Of a stretch of 64,000 nucleotides of DNA, positions 50,581-60,400 are shown one piece after another. Position 1 is the stretch's first letter, and each line of letters begins with the position of its first letter. Made by a program: the position numbers and the translations under genes. The stretch comes from Pseudomonas cavernicola (GTDB taxonomy: Bacteria; Pseudomonadota; Gammaproteobacteria; Pseudomonadales; Pseudomonadaceae). Location: assembly GCF_003596405.1 (NCBI RefSeq), contig NZ_QYUR01000008.1:434001-498000 (forward strand). Reading direction: 5' to 3'. The notes below the pieces were generated by a model that saw nothing but the letters and a program-made list of their open reading frames with translations, did no database searches and had not been told where the DNA came from.

Positions 50581-50610
50581 CCGCCACGGCCCGTCGCCGG
50601 GGCGTGGCGG
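50581..50610 (+). terminator. Terminator after acyl-CoA dehydrogenase 2
   Basis: An 8-bp stem CCGCCACG/CGTGGCGG followed by CGCTTTCCCTCTCC, 27 bp after the stop. The rest of the 308-bp gap to the ligase gene has no gene; a TGTCATCAAATG and a TTCATGAC lie 15-20 bases apart at 50690-50712 and could be an operator. Confidence 0.55.
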
Positions 50611-50862
50611 CGCTTTCCCTCTCCCCGTCATCCCCCGGACTCGCTGATGCCGGCGCAGGGCAGGTCACGCCCAGTAACAGCGCGTGCTGTCATCAAATGA
50701 AAACTTCATGACGTGGGATGTGAAGCGGCCGAGGGGAGGGGTAATTACTGTTCGTCCCATAGAGAGGCGATTGCGTCCGGATGACTGCGCTCACCTGAGT
50801 GATGCCGGCGCCCGCGTGCAGCAAAACAAAAACTTCAGAATGGCAAAGTCGGGAAAACAATC

Positions 50863-52512
50863 ATGGCGAAGACAAAAATAATTCCGCCTGCGCAAGGTGC
50901 CTACAACTACCAACTGCTGATCAAGCGCCTGCTGCTGTCCGGCGTGCGCTACCAGCCGGACCAGGAAATCGTCTACGCCGACAAGCTGCGCTACAGCTAC
51001 CGCACCCTCAACGAGCGCATCCAGCGCCTGGCCAATGCGCTGAGCGCGGCTGGGGTCAAGGCCGGCGACACCGTGGCGCTGCTCGACTGGGACAGCCACC
51101 GCTCGCTGGAGTGCTTCTTCGCCGTACCGATGCTCGGGGCGGTACTGCACACCGTGAACGTGCGCCTGTCGCCGGAGCAGATCGTCTACACCATGAACCA
51201 TGCCGAGGACGACATTGTCCTGGTGCATGACGACTTCCTGCCGCTGCTGGAGCAGATCCACGGCGAGCTGAACACCGTGAAGGGCTACGTGCAGCTCACC
51301 GAGAGCGTCGCCAAGCCGACGCAACTGCCGCTGGTGGGCGAGTACGAGGCGCTGCTGGCCGGCGCCGACAGTCACTTCGAGTTCCCCGATTTCGACGAGA
51401 ACTCGGTGGCGACCATGTTCTACACCACCGGTACCACCGGCAATCCGAAGGGCGTGTACTTCACCCACCGCCAACTGGTGCTGCACACCCTCAACCAACT
51501 GGGCACCTTCGCCGGTTGGGACGGCCAGCCGCTGCTGCGCTCCGGCGACGTGTACATGCCGATCACCCCGATGTTCCACGTGCACGCCTGGGGCGTGCCC
51601 TACACGGCCACGGCGATGGGCGTCAAGCAGGTCTATCCCGGCCGCTACGAGCCGAACACGCTGGTTCACCTGTTCCGCGAGGAGGGGGTGAGCTTCTCCC
51701 ACTGCGTGCCGACCATCCTGCAGATGATGCTGGACTGCGAAGAGGGCAAGCGCACCGACTTCGCCGGCTGGAAGATGCTGCTCGGTGGCAGCGCGCTGAC
51801 CCTCGGCTTGGCTCGCCAGGCGAGCGAGCGGGGCATGCGGGTGCACTGCGGCTATGGCATGTCCGAGACCTGCCCGCTGCTGACCCTGACCCATCTGCGT
51901 GCCGAGGACCTCGCCCTGCCGATGGACGAGCAGATCCCGGAGCGCATCAAGACCGGCGTGCCGATCCCGATGGTCGACCTGCGCATCGTCGACGGCGCCG
52001 GCAACGACGTGCCTCATGACGGTGTGGCGCTGGGCGAGATCGTGGTGCGCACCCCCTGGCTGGCCCAGGGCTACCTGAAGGAGCCGGAGAAGGGCGCCGA
52101 GCTCTGGGAAGGCGGCTGGCTGCACACCGGCGACATGGCCTCGATCGACCAGCGCGGCATCGTGGAAATCAAGGACCGCATCAAGGACGTGATCAAGACC
52201 GGCGGCGAGTGGATCAGCTCGCTGGAGCTGGAGAGCCTGATCAGCCAGCACGCGGCGGTCGCCGCGGTGGCCGTGGTGGGCATTCCCGACGCGCAGTGGG
52301 GCGAGCGGCCGCTGGCCCTGGTGGTCTGCGCACCGGGCGAGAGCCTCGACCAGAAGACCATCGAAGTGCACCTGCAGCAGTTCGTCGATAGCGGGCACAT
52401 CAACAAGTGGGCGATTCCGCGGCAGATCCGCTTCGTCGCCGACATTCCCAAGACCAGCGTTGGCAAGATCAACAAGAAGCTGATCCGAGAAGCCGTGCTG
52501 GCTGAGCTTTAA
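50863..52512 (+). CDS. Medium-chain acyl-CoA synthetase (AlkK/LvaE-like)
   Basis: 549 residues of the ANL superfamily: AMP-binding P-loop YTTGTTGNPKGV near residue 190, GYGMSETCPL, the hinge region WLHTGDMASID and the C-terminal catalytic lysine in IPKTSVGKINKKLIRE. The N-terminal half (ALLDWDSHRSLECFFAVPML) is typical of AlkK-type fatty-acid ligases. It activates a carboxylic acid for the adjacent acyl-CoA dehydrogenase. A C-terminal relic of a paralogue lies at 37444. Confidence 0.92.
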   Translation: MAKTKIIPPAQGAYNYQLLIKRLLLSGVRYQPDQEIVYADKLRYSYRTLNERIQRLANALSAAGVKAGDTVALLDWDSHRSLECFFAVPMLGAVLHTVNVRLSPEQIVYTMNHAEDDIVLVHDDFLPLLEQIHGELNTVKGYVQLTESVAKPTQLPLVGEYEALLAGADSHFEFPDFDENSVATMFYTTGTTGNPKGVYFTHRQLVLHTLNQLGTFAGWDGQPLLRSGDVYMPITPMFHVHAWGVPYTATAMGVKQVYPGRYEPNTLVHLFREEGVSFSHCVPTILQMMLDCEEGKRTDFAGWKMLLGGSALTLGLARQASERGMRVHCGYGMSETCPLLTLTHLRAEDLALPMDEQIPERIKTGVPIPMVDLRIVDGAGNDVPHDGVALGEIVVRTPWLAQGYLKEPEKGAELWEGGWLHTGDMASIDQRGIVEIKDRIKDVIKTGGEWISSLELESLISQHAAVAAVAVVGIPDAQWGERPLALVVCAPGESLDQKTIEVHLQQFVDSGHINKWAIPRQIRFVADIPKTSVGKINKKLIREAVLAEL

Positions 52513-52712
52513 ATGGTGACCGCATGGATTGGTTGATCGGTGATTGTGGTAGTCATGCTGTCGAGTTCCACTTGTTTGCTCCCTCAAGTTCGCTCCCACG
52601 ACCCAGCTCAGAGCCCCTAGAACGAGAGCAAACCCTCATCAAAGCGGACTATGTGCCAACGACACGCTTACTCTAAGGTCTTCAAAGCCCAGCTCGTCCC
52701 AAACAGGAACCC

Positions 52713-54374
52713 ATGCCATGGAAAAAAACGTGCAATCCGGTCATTGTTGGCCCGCCGCGTAAAAGAGCTCAGGCTAAGGCAACCAAGAAGGAGTCGCTTT
52801 TCGCACGCTTGGCGCGTCTGGCTAAAAACAGCGCCCAGGTCGTCTCGGTCAGTGCTGAACTGACGACCCAACTGGCTTCAATCGGTCTTGGCACTTCACA
52901 GATTGAGCCTGAGAAGTCCGATAGGCGTTTCCACCACCCAGCCTGGCGCGGGCATCCTGGTTACCGCCGTCTGGGCCAGGCCTATCTGGCTTGGTCACGC
53001 AGTGTCAATGGCCTGGCCGATCGACTGGAAACACCTGATTGGCGTGCCAGGGAACAACTGCGCTTTGCCCTCGAACTATGGACCAGTGCCGCCGCACCGA
53101 CCAACAGCTTGCTGGGTAATCCGGCGGCCTTGCAAAAAGCCTTCGAGTCGGGCGGAACCAGCCTGCTACGAGGGACCAAAAACTGGCTCCACGACCTGCT
53201 GCATAATCGCGGCATGCCAACTCAGGTGGACTCCAGCCACTTTAAAGTCGGCGAGAATCTGGCGGTCACCCCCGGCGCGGTGGTGTATCGCTGTGAGGTG
53301 TTCGAGCTTATCGAGCATCGCCCGGTCACCACGACGGTGCGTGAGCGTCCGGTCCTGCTGGTGCCGCCGATGATCGGCAAATACTACTTCCTCGACATGG
53401 CGCCGGGACGTAGCTTTATTGAATACGCGGTCAGCCGCGGCTTGCACTTCTTCACTATCAGTTGGCGCAACCCAAATCCTGAACAGACCGCATGGAATCT
53501 CGACACCTATGCCGCAGCCGTGCTTGAAGCGCTGAAGGTGGTGCGGGAGATTGCCGATGGCGTCGAAGTGAATACCCATGGTTTGTGTGCCGGTGGCCTC
53601 ATTCTCAGCGCTGCCTTGAACCACAGTGTGGCACAGGGTAAGTGCCCGGTGAATGGCGTGTCCTTTGGTGTGATGTTATTGGACTTTGAGTATCCAATGT
53701 CTCTCGGCGCGTTTTCGCCGCCCCCCTTGCTGAAGTTTGCTCGTCAGCGCTCCGCCAAGTCCGGCGTGATGAGTTCGAGCGATATGGCCGCGGCTTTTTC
53801 CTGGTTGCGTCCTAACGACCTAGTGTGGAATTACTGGCACAACAATTACCTGATGGGTGAATCGCCACCCTCTATTGATGTTATGGCCTGGAATGCCGAT
53901 GGCACTCGCCTGCCTGCGGCGTTGCACAGTCAGTTCCTCGATATTTTCAGCGATAACGCCCTGGTCGACGGGCCATTGACGGTGCTCGGCTCACCCTTTC
54001 AGGCAGGCGCTAGCCACTGCGATAGCTATTTCATGGCGGCAGAGGGGGACCATTTGACACCCTGGCAAGGTTGTTATCGCTCGGCTCAGCTATTTGGTGG
54101 GGAACGCAGTTTCGTGCTCAGCAACGCGGGGCATATTGCCAGCCTGGTCAATCCACCGAGCAACCCCAAGGCACGCCACTTTACCGGCCCGGCTCCGACC
54201 CTGGACGCAGACGACTGGTTGGCTCAGGCCAGTGAGCAATCTGGCACTTGGTGGAAACATTGGGCTGACTGGGTTACTGAGCGCGCCGGAGCAGAACGAT
54301 CGGCACCGAAAATGGCTGGGCGCAAACGCTATGGTGAACTGGAGCCCGCTCCAGGCCGCTACATCCATGAGTGA
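52713..54374 (+). CDS. phaC: Poly(3-hydroxyalkanoate) synthase family protein, paralogue 2
   Basis: 553 residues, very similar to the synthase at 18357 except at the N-terminus. Nucleophile box HGLCAGGL, PPMIGKYYFLDM, WNADGTRLPAALH, AAEGDHLTPW and the shared C-terminal PGRYIHE are present. The first 14 or so codons look frame-disturbed: an ATG at 52718 in the next frame gives MEKNVQSG, like the start of the paralogue, but hits a stop. It lies 200 bp after the ligase gene. Codon use is less GC-rich than in neighbours, as is that of the other copy. Confidence 0.87.
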   Translation: MPWKKTCNPVIVGPPRKRAQAKATKKESLFARLARLAKNSAQVVSVSAELTTQLASIGLGTSQIEPEKSDRRFHHPAWRGHPGYRRLGQAYLAWSRSVNGLADRLETPDWRAREQLRFALELWTSAAAPTNSLLGNPAALQKAFESGGTSLLRGTKNWLHDLLHNRGMPTQVDSSHFKVGENLAVTPGAVVYRCEVFELIEHRPVTTTVRERPVLLVPPMIGKYYFLDMAPGRSFIEYAVSRGLHFFTISWRNPNPEQTAWNLDTYAAAVLEALKVVREIADGVEVNTHGLCAGGLILSAALNHSVAQGKCPVNGVSFGVMLLDFEYPMSLGAFSPPPLLKFARQRSAKSGVMSSSDMAAAFSWLRPNDLVWNYWHNNYLMGESPPSIDVMAWNADGTRLPAALHSQFLDIFSDNALVDGPLTVLGSPFQAGASHCDSYFMAAEGDHLTPWQGCYRSAQLFGGERSFVLSNAGHIASLVNPPSNPKARHFTGPAPTLDADDWLAQASEQSGTWWKHWADWVTERAGAERSAPKMAGRKRYGELEPAPGRYIHE

Positions 54375-54603
54375 GAAAGCGGGCTCATAGGCCGGTTACA
54401 CAAAAATTCGTACGCCCTCGGTACTGGATATTAACCCGGCAATGGCTCTGGCCCTGGGAGCGCATGAAAACGCTGTCCAGGCTGTTCCTGCCTTATGCCC
54501 GAGAGCTGCCAATGCATCCCTTCCCCGTAGTCCGATTCGGCGTCAAAACCCAAGGCAGGCGCCGTATGCGGTAATACTGCACGTACGGATCTGTGCGGGG
54601 GGT

Positions 54604-55283
54604 GGCAGGCGACTGCCATTCCTACCGCGACCGATTCTGCAGGCCTGGGAGACGGCGCAGCACGAACTGCCCATGCCGGATGGGTACAACAACATCTTGC
54701 ACATCGGCGGCGAGGTGAGTCTCTGCAATCCGCTGATGCTGCGCTGAGTCGGTCGCATTCGCGAGGCCATCGGCGACCATGCCGTGCGCGCCAAGATCGC
54801 GGACGGCCAGCCCCTGCTTCGCCAGTTGGAGCAGGGCACGCTGGACGCTGCGCTGGTTTGCCAGCCCAGTTACTGGCCAGGCTTGCAAGTAGAACAGTTG
54901 CTGGAGGAGAAGCTGATCATGGTCCGCGCACGGACGGCGGAACCCTACGTCTACATCGACTGGGGTGAAGGTTTCCGCCGTCAGCACGACCGCGCGCTAC
55001 CGGAGCGGGCCAAGGCGCCGGTGTCCTTCAACCTTGGCCCGCTGGCCCTGCAGTACATCCTGGAATATGTGGATCCGGTTACTTCCGTACCCGGGTGGTA
55101 CAACACTACCTTGACAAGAAAGTGCTCAAGCGAGTGCCCAAGGCCCCCGAGTTCAGCTATCCGACCTATTTGATCTACTCCCGCGAGCGCGATTTCCCGG
55201 CTTTGCAGCAAGCCTTTGCGCTGCTGCGGGAGATCGTCGAGCTGGATACCGGCTGGTCGCAGCGTTGGGACCCAATGATTTAG
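54604..55283 (+). pseudogene. LysR-type regulator relic
   Basis: The effector-binding domain of a LysR regulator is recognisable over two frames: RPILQAWETAQHELP and YNNILHIGGEVSLCNPLMLR, then a TGA at 54745 in place of Trp, then VGRIREAIGDHAVRAKI and LEQGTLDAALVCQPSYWPG. A frameshift near 55090 leads to VQHYLDKKVLKRVPKAPEF and IYSRERDFPALQQAFALLRE. The HTH domain is missing. There are at least three inactivating lesions. Confidence 0.7.
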
Positions 55284-55451
55284 GGCATCACGCATCTCCC
55301 TCTTTCTTCCTCGGGTGGCGGGCCCGAAAGGTGAACTCACGAATGAACTCATGGAGTTTCGACGTCATTGCATGTCCCAGTGACACGGGTGGCATGGCAC
55401 CAGCGACTATATTTGCGCCGAGCACAGGTGGTAGCCCGAGGTAAATCTGTC

Positions 55452-55802
55452 ATGACTTTCTTTCGAGCTCATTGGTGGCTATCCGTTTCTCTGGTCTTTT
55501 ACTCAGGACTATTGGCAGCGGATGAGTCATCAGGCACCGCCGCAGTGGATAAGGCACTTAGTCAGGATCATCGACGTGCCATCAAGGAGCATGTCAGGGA
55601 TTCCAATTATCGAATCAACTTACTGTTGCGATCAGCCAGCATGGCCAATATTGACTCCGCGCTCGATATGATTAAAGCAATACAAATAACCAACCAGGAA
55701 TGCATGAAAAATATTGAAAGATGCAAGGACGCTGAAGCCACGCCCAATACAGCGAATGCCCCACATGCTGCGCCGCTGTTCGAGCCACTGCCAAGACTTT
55801 GA
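55452..55802 (+). CDS. Exported hypothetical protein
   Basis: 116 residues from ATG 55452: a signal peptide (FRAHWWLSVSLVFYSGLLAA) and a short mature part with two cysteines close together (QECMKNIERCKDAEA) and a Pro/Ala tail. I recognise no family. Its lower GC content and isolated place among relics suggest acquired DNA. The ribosome site is GAGG at about 12 bases. Confidence 0.5.
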   Translation: MTFFRAHWWLSVSLVFYSGLLAADESSGTAAVDKALSQDHRRAIKEHVRDSNYRINLLLRSASMANIDSALDMIKAIQITNQECMKNIERCKDAEATPNTANAPHAAPLFEPLPRL

Positions 55803-55879
55803 CCAATACGCACGTCTCCCCAGGAGCGACGATTGCCTTACAACTGGCTCCGGTACGGTCTGCATACACTGGGCCGTTC

Positions 55880-56215
55880 TTAAGATGACTTGGAGTCTGA
55901 AAGCATTTCCTGGATCTTTTGGGTGGCTTCGCGAGTTCGTCCGGCCAGCTTTTTCACTTCATCCGCCACGACCGAAAAACCTCGCCCCACATCACCCGCA
56001 CGAGTTGCCTCAATTGCCGCATTTAGCGCCAGCATATTGGTTTGGTCGGCGATGCCTTTGATGACTCCTACAACTTCGGATATCCGCCCGTAGGTCGCTT
56101 GAATATTTTCCAGTTCTATGGCGTGCATTGCTTCGGCGAGCTTCTCATCCGAGATGTCTCGCAGTGCGCCGATGATGCGCCAGAGCTGACCATTCTGATC
56201 CTGAACTCCTCGGTC
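55880..56215 (-). pseudogene. Methyl-accepting chemotaxis (Aer-like) protein fragment
   Basis: On the minus strand, from the IS21 edge: the end of a PAS domain ([20 protein letters not shown]), then the start of the chemoreceptor signalling hairpin, [57 protein letters not shown], ending at a stop in 55880. The N-terminal part is cut by the IS and is not found on its far side. The distal signalling helix is missing too. Confidence 0.8.
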
Positions 56216-56380
56216 TGTCGGCGCTGATTGAAAACTGACCCACCCTGCCGATTGAAAAATGACCCAGGGCAGCTTGCTGATTTTCACCTCAGCAATTGTG
56301 GATAAGCCTAGCAGTCGTCAGGTGGGTAAACGAAGCTGACCCCACCCACGGCATCGTGTGGTGAGGTCGCTTCGACTGGC

Positions 56381-57181
56381 TCAAAAGGGATCGTCCTCCG
56401 GCTCCACGACATCGGTGCGCTTGCGCTCCCGTGCCTGGATCTTGGTCTGGGCAACCAGACTACTGTGTTGCAGGCGGTAGGATTCGTTGCCGGTTTCGAC
56501 GATGTGACAGTGGTGCGTCAGCCGATCCAGCAGCGCGGTGGTCATCTTGGCATCACCAAACACACTCGACCATTCGGCGAAACTGAGGTTGGTCGTGATG
56601 ATCACGCTGGTGTGCTCGTACAGCTTGGAGAGCAGGTGAAACAGCAGCGCGCCACCGCTTTGGCTGAAGGGCAAATACCCCAGCTCATCGAGGATCACCA
56701 GATCCGTTCGCAGCAGCCCCCGGGTGATTCGTCCCGCCTTGCCCTCGTGTTTTTCGCGCTCCAGCAGGTTGACCAGGTCGACCGTGGAGTAGAAGCGAAC
56801 CCGCTTGTTGTGCTGTGTGATGCCAGATACGGCCAGTGCCGTCGCTAGGTGCGTTTTCCCCGTCCCGGGGCCACCGATGAACACCACGTTCTGCGCGGTA
56901 TCCGTAAACGTCAAACTGGACAGTTCCTTGACCAGCTTGGCGTCGGCACTGGAGACACTGAAGTCGAAGCCAGCCAGGTCTCGGTGCATCGGAAGCTTGG
57001 CCATGTTCATCTGGTGGCTCACAGAGCGCACGGCGCGATCTGCATGCTCCTGTTCGAGCAGATGTTCGAGCAACCATTTGGATGACGCCGTGGTGGATTC
57101 GCCCTGAGCGGCCAGCTCCGCCCAGGCGTTGGCCATGCCGTGCAAACGCAGCCCTTTGAGTTCGTCTGTCAGATCACGCAT
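56381..57181 (-). CDS. istB: IstB ATP-binding helper, copy 2
   Basis: 266 residues from ATG 57181 ([20 protein letters not shown]), with Walker [10 protein letters not shown] and Walker [10 protein letters not shown]. It ends EPEDDPF, the natural ending that copy 1 has lost. The start overlaps the istA stop by 8 bp, the usual IS21 arrangement. It appears intact. Confidence 0.88.
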   Translation of the reverse strand: MRDLTDELKGLRLHGMANAWAELAAQGESTTASSKWLLEHLLEQEHADRAVRSVSHQMNMAKLPMHRDLAGFDFSVSSADAKLVKELSSLTFTDTAQNVVFIGGPGTGKTHLATALAVSGITQHNKRVRFYSTVDLVNLLEREKHEGKAGRITRGLLRTDLVILDELGYLPFSQSGGALLFHLLSKLYEHTSVIITTNLSFAEWSSVFGDAKMTTALLDRLTHHCHIVETGNESYRLQHSSLVAQTKIQARERKRTDVVEPEDDPF

Positions 57182-58680
57182 TGCGCACCTCCTCATCGGT
57201 GCTGCGCAGCCGGTCATAGCGCGCCGTATTGGCGACAGGGGCGACGACCTTGAGTGGCAGGCTGGTCTCGACCGAGGGCGGGGCTTCGGCCGACGTCAAA
57301 CGGGCCACGACGTTGAGGATGTGATCGGCACTCAGGCTGCCGGATTCCAGTACCAACTCCACCGCAACCAGCACGGCATCCAGGCCGGCAATGGGAACAG
57401 CTGCCAGCACCTGGGTCATGATCCGATCGCCCTGGGCGTGTCGCCTCAGCCCCTGCCTGAGCAGGCGCAATGGCTTAGGTAAATCAGCAAACGGAGCGCC
57501 GTTGCGCAAGGCACCGGGTTTGCGCTCGATCAGCGGGAGGTAGTGTTGCCAGTCATAGCTGACTTGGTCTCGATCAAAGAGGCGCTCGTGACTGGCAATC
57601 ATGCCGTCATCGGCCATCACGACGATCCGAGAGGGATAGAGCCGGCTACTGACCCACTGGCCAACGCGCTCACAGGGCACTGAATAGCGATTACGTGCCA
57701 CGCTGATCAGACAGGTGCTGGAGACGCGAACCGTACGTTCGACGTAGCCATCGAACGCGGTGGGCATCGGCATCATTTCCTCCCGCTCCAACTCCAGGAC
57801 TTCCGCCACCGTCAACCCGTTGTACTGCGGGTGCACCAGCTCGCCCCACAATGCTCGACAGCGCTGAGCGAGCCAGGCATTCAGCGCTTCGAAGCTGTGA
57901 AACGTGCAGGCTCGGGCGTCCAACCAGATGCGGCGCCGGCTATCCTGCACGTTCTTTTCGACGATACCTTTTTCCCATCCGGAAGCGACGTTGCAGAAGT
58001 CTGGGTCGAACAGGTAGTGCGAACACATCACGGTGAAGCGGGCATTGACCGTCCGGCCCTTGCCCTTGCTGACCTTGTCGACCGCCGTCTTCATGTTGTC
58101 GTAGATGCCGCGACGGGGTACCCCGCCCAGTGCCGAGAATGAGCGGGTATGGGCATCGAACAGCATTTCATGTCCCTGGCTAGGCCACCAACCAGAAGGC
58201 ACGACTGGCACACAGCTTCATGTGGGAGACTTGGATGCGTCGGAAGATGCCGCCAATCAGCATCCCTTCCTCGCTCCAATCAAACTGAAAGGCCTCACCC
58301 AGCGCGAACGCCAACGGCACAAAGGCGCGTACCGCCTTGCCTTGTTCACCACGCCAGTGACGGATGAAGGCGGTGAGCTGGCTATAGCCGCCGTCATACC
58401 CTTCAGCCCGGATCATCGACAGCAACGCCTTTGCGCTCCGGCGATTCTGCTTCGCCCTGAAGGCATCGGCCCGGAGGGCCTGCTCCAACGTCTCGTGAAA
58501 GGGACTGAGCTTGTTGAAAACGGCACGCCGCTGGTAGACCGGCTGCGTTGACTCGGGGGCTCTGACCCATTTTCGGATGGTATTCCGCGACAGCCCGGTA
58601 CGCTTGGCTATCTCATGCAAGGACAGCTTGTCGCGAAAGTACATCCGCCGAATTTTGCCCATCATTTCAATGCTGATCAC
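57174..58680 (-). pseudogene. istA: istA transposase, frameshifted copy 2
   Basis: The N-terminal frame (58680 to 58180) has the HTH LSLHEIAKRTGLSRNTIRKW and FQFDWSEE, then breaks at SRAFWLVA. The rest continues in another frame from 58211 ([20 protein letters not shown]) to the normal end at 57174. Compared with copy 1, five bases are missing near 58185. The split falls within the DDE domain, so this copy should not make active transposase alone. Confidence 0.8.
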
Positions 58681-58803
58681 CCTGTGTTCTCCTGCTCAAA
58701 AATTGAGCAGGTGCAGTGGAGCACCTGGGTCAGTTTTCAGTCAGCACAACGGGCTTTACTGGGTCAGTTTTCGGTCAACGGCAACACTCAGTGCTTTGCA
58801 AGG

Positions 58804-58838
58804 GCTAGAGAAGCGCGCATTTGGCGCGCTTCTCTAGC
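58804..58838. terminator. Perfect 15-bp hairpin beside IS21 copy 2
   Basis: GCTAGAGAAGCGCGC and its exact complement with a 5-base loop, directly downstream of the minus-strand dihydrodipicolinate-synthase-like relic. Its shape fits a terminator of that lost gene. Confidence 0.55.
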
Positions 58839-58841
58839 AAA

Positions 58842-59028
58842 CTAACTCCGCTCACGCTGACGATCTTTTCTCCAGGGATTCCCGCCTCGCAGCCGCCGTT
58901 CGGCCTGCGTCAAACCTTCCCCAGCAACAACTTCACGCACGATAGCCATCACCTGGCGATGCACTTCATTGGTCAGGGCGTAGTACTCACCAGTGGAGCC
59001 AAAGGAAACGAAGCTTGGCGCCCACTAA
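58842..59028 (-). pseudogene. Dihydrodipicolinate synthase family relic
   Basis: The minus-strand frame from 59028 reads WAPSFVSFGSTGEYYALTNE then VHRQVMAIVREVVAG, matching the GxTGExYALTxEE active-loop region of the DapA/aldolase family. After this it continues EGLTQAERRLRGGNPW to a TAG at 58842 with no family match. There is no start and no barrel, so this is a small relic. Confidence 0.45.
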
Positions 59029-59243
59029 AACCGTCACAGGGTTCCGAGTTTGTCTTATCGCAAGACCGCCTTCTGGCTGGCGTTTGCAGTGACGAACTGC
59101 GTCGGCTTTGGGTGATCCCACTCAGGTACGGGCGGGCAGAGTAGGGTAGGGCAGGTACTTTCTGCCCTGGAGCAACGCGGATCGCGACAGCAGTCATCGC
59201 CAGCCATACTTCTTCTGGAAGATGATTTACTCGGAGAAGGAAC

Positions 59244-59603
59244 ATGTCAAAGCTTGCGGAATATCGCGCCTTGGAGCAGCAGCTGGCGGAACAGTTGGCC
59301 GAACTCGAAGCCATGAAGAACGACAAGCGCTTGAACCAGGAAATGGAGTTCGAACGTAAGCTGCGGCAGCTAATGGACGGTTACGGCAAGAAACTGGGCG
59401 ATATCATTGCTATTCTGCAGCCGCCGGCCGGACGTACGAAGCTTGTGGCGCCTGCGAAGGCCAAGCGGCGTGAGCGCCAGGTCAAACGCTACAAGAATCC
59501 GCACACCAACGAAGTGGTCGAGACCAAGGGCGGCAACCACAAGGTATTGAAGGTCTGGAAGCAGGAGTACGGCGCCGCAGTCGTCGACAGTTGGCTGCAA
59601 TGA
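59244..59603 (+). CDS. MvaT/MvaU-family H-NS-like silencer
   Basis: 119 residues. The N-terminal coiled coil (KLAEYRALEQQLAEQLAELE) mediates oligomerisation. The C-terminal DNA-binding part has VKRYKNPHTNEVVETKGGNH and KVLKVWKQEYG, the MvaT hallmark with the KGGN AT-pincer motif. MvaT proteins silence AT-rich acquired DNA. GGAGAAGGA precedes ATG 59244. It sits between two insertion sequences, so it is an accessory paralogue rather than the core mvaT. Confidence 0.9.
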   Translation: MSKLAEYRALEQQLAEQLAELEAMKNDKRLNQEMEFERKLRQLMDGYGKKLGDIIAILQPPAGRTKLVAPAKAKRRERQVKRYKNPHTNEVVETKGGNHKVLKVWKQEYGAAVVDSWLQ

Positions 59604-59679
59604 GCCATGACTTCGAGAGGGGGCGCATCAGACAAACTGCTCGACGCCTTACTCTTCCAGAAGTCCGTCAGCTTGAGTA

Positions 59680-60312
59680 AACATCCACGTTCGTAGAACG
59701 TGGACTTGCTTTTGGCCCCCTAGAAGGGGGCGTGGCCAGCCCTCAAAGAAGGCTGGCCATCCATATCACGTCACGGTCCGTGCTAAGCCAGTTCCAGACG
59801 CACCTGGCGGTGCTCTTCTTTCTCCTGATACTTCACGTACTTGCGGATCATCTCCGCGTCTATTCCGACTGTATCTACGCAGTAGCCTTTGGCCCAGAAA
59901 TGGTTGCCCCAGTACGGCTTCTGTTTCAGGTGCGGGAATCGAGTAAAGACTCGCAACGCACTCTTGCCCTTAATCGTGCCCATCAGCTGTGACACCGAGA
60001 TCTTCGGCGGCACCCGAACCAGCAAGTGCACACATTCAGCTCCTCTACGCGGCATCCCAAACGCCCGCTGTAAACCTCGATGCAGTTTTGGACCTCCTCT
60101 CCTATCGCTCCTTTCAGCACTCGATAGCGGTATTTCGGTACCCAAACAATGTGGTACTGGCAGTGCCAAATGACGTGCGATAGCTTCTCAAACCGGCTCA
60201 TGTTTCTTCCTTTGGTTGGTTGTGGGGACAACTCAACCGAGGACTAAACATGCGCCTCCTCAATCGTCACAGGCAGAGCCGGTGACTCATGACCACCTCC
60301 TAAGGACGTGGT
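59680..60312 (-). mobile_element. IS200/IS605-family element
   Basis: It carries a tnpA only (IS200 layout). At the tnpA 3' side are hairpins CCACG-N9-CGTGG (59684-59702), a GCCCCC-type hairpin and GGCCAGCC/GGCTGGCC (59733-59757); at the 5' side is CCACCTCCTAAGGACGTGG (60293-60311). No inverted terminal repeats are expected for this family. The exact cleavage sites cannot be fixed by eye. Confidence 0.7.
59783..60201 (-). pseudogene. tnpA: IS200 TnpA, deletion in the HUH motif
   Basis: The protein begins MSRFEKLSHVIWHCQYHIVW and VPKYRYRVLKGAIGEE and, after a frame change near 60025, continues VHLLVRVPPKISVSQLMGTI to MIRKYVKYQEKEE, with the catalytic-Tyr region conserved. Compared with the usual VxxDHVHLLV, about 11 bases are missing, removing the first His of the HxH pair and shifting the frame. 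It is therefore inactive unless complemented. Confidence 0.8.
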
Positions 60313-60400
60313 TTCCCAAGTTCAAATGAAGGGGACGTGGGCAAATTCGCCGCAAGGGTGTTCCAGGATCCAAGGCACCGGCTTTAATCGCGGTGCTGGA

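Larger units (their letters stand above)
56216..58786 (-). mobile_element. IS21-family element, copy 2
   Basis: About 2.57 kb, transcribed leftward. The ends are TGTCGGCGCTGATTGAAAAC on one side and, read inward, TGTTGCCGTTGACCGAAAAC on the other, with inner GAAAACTGACCCAG repeats. It is clearly related to but diverged from the copy at 7348-9949. The flanks CTCGGTC and CTCAGTG are only partly alike, so a target duplication is doubtful. Confidence 0.85.
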
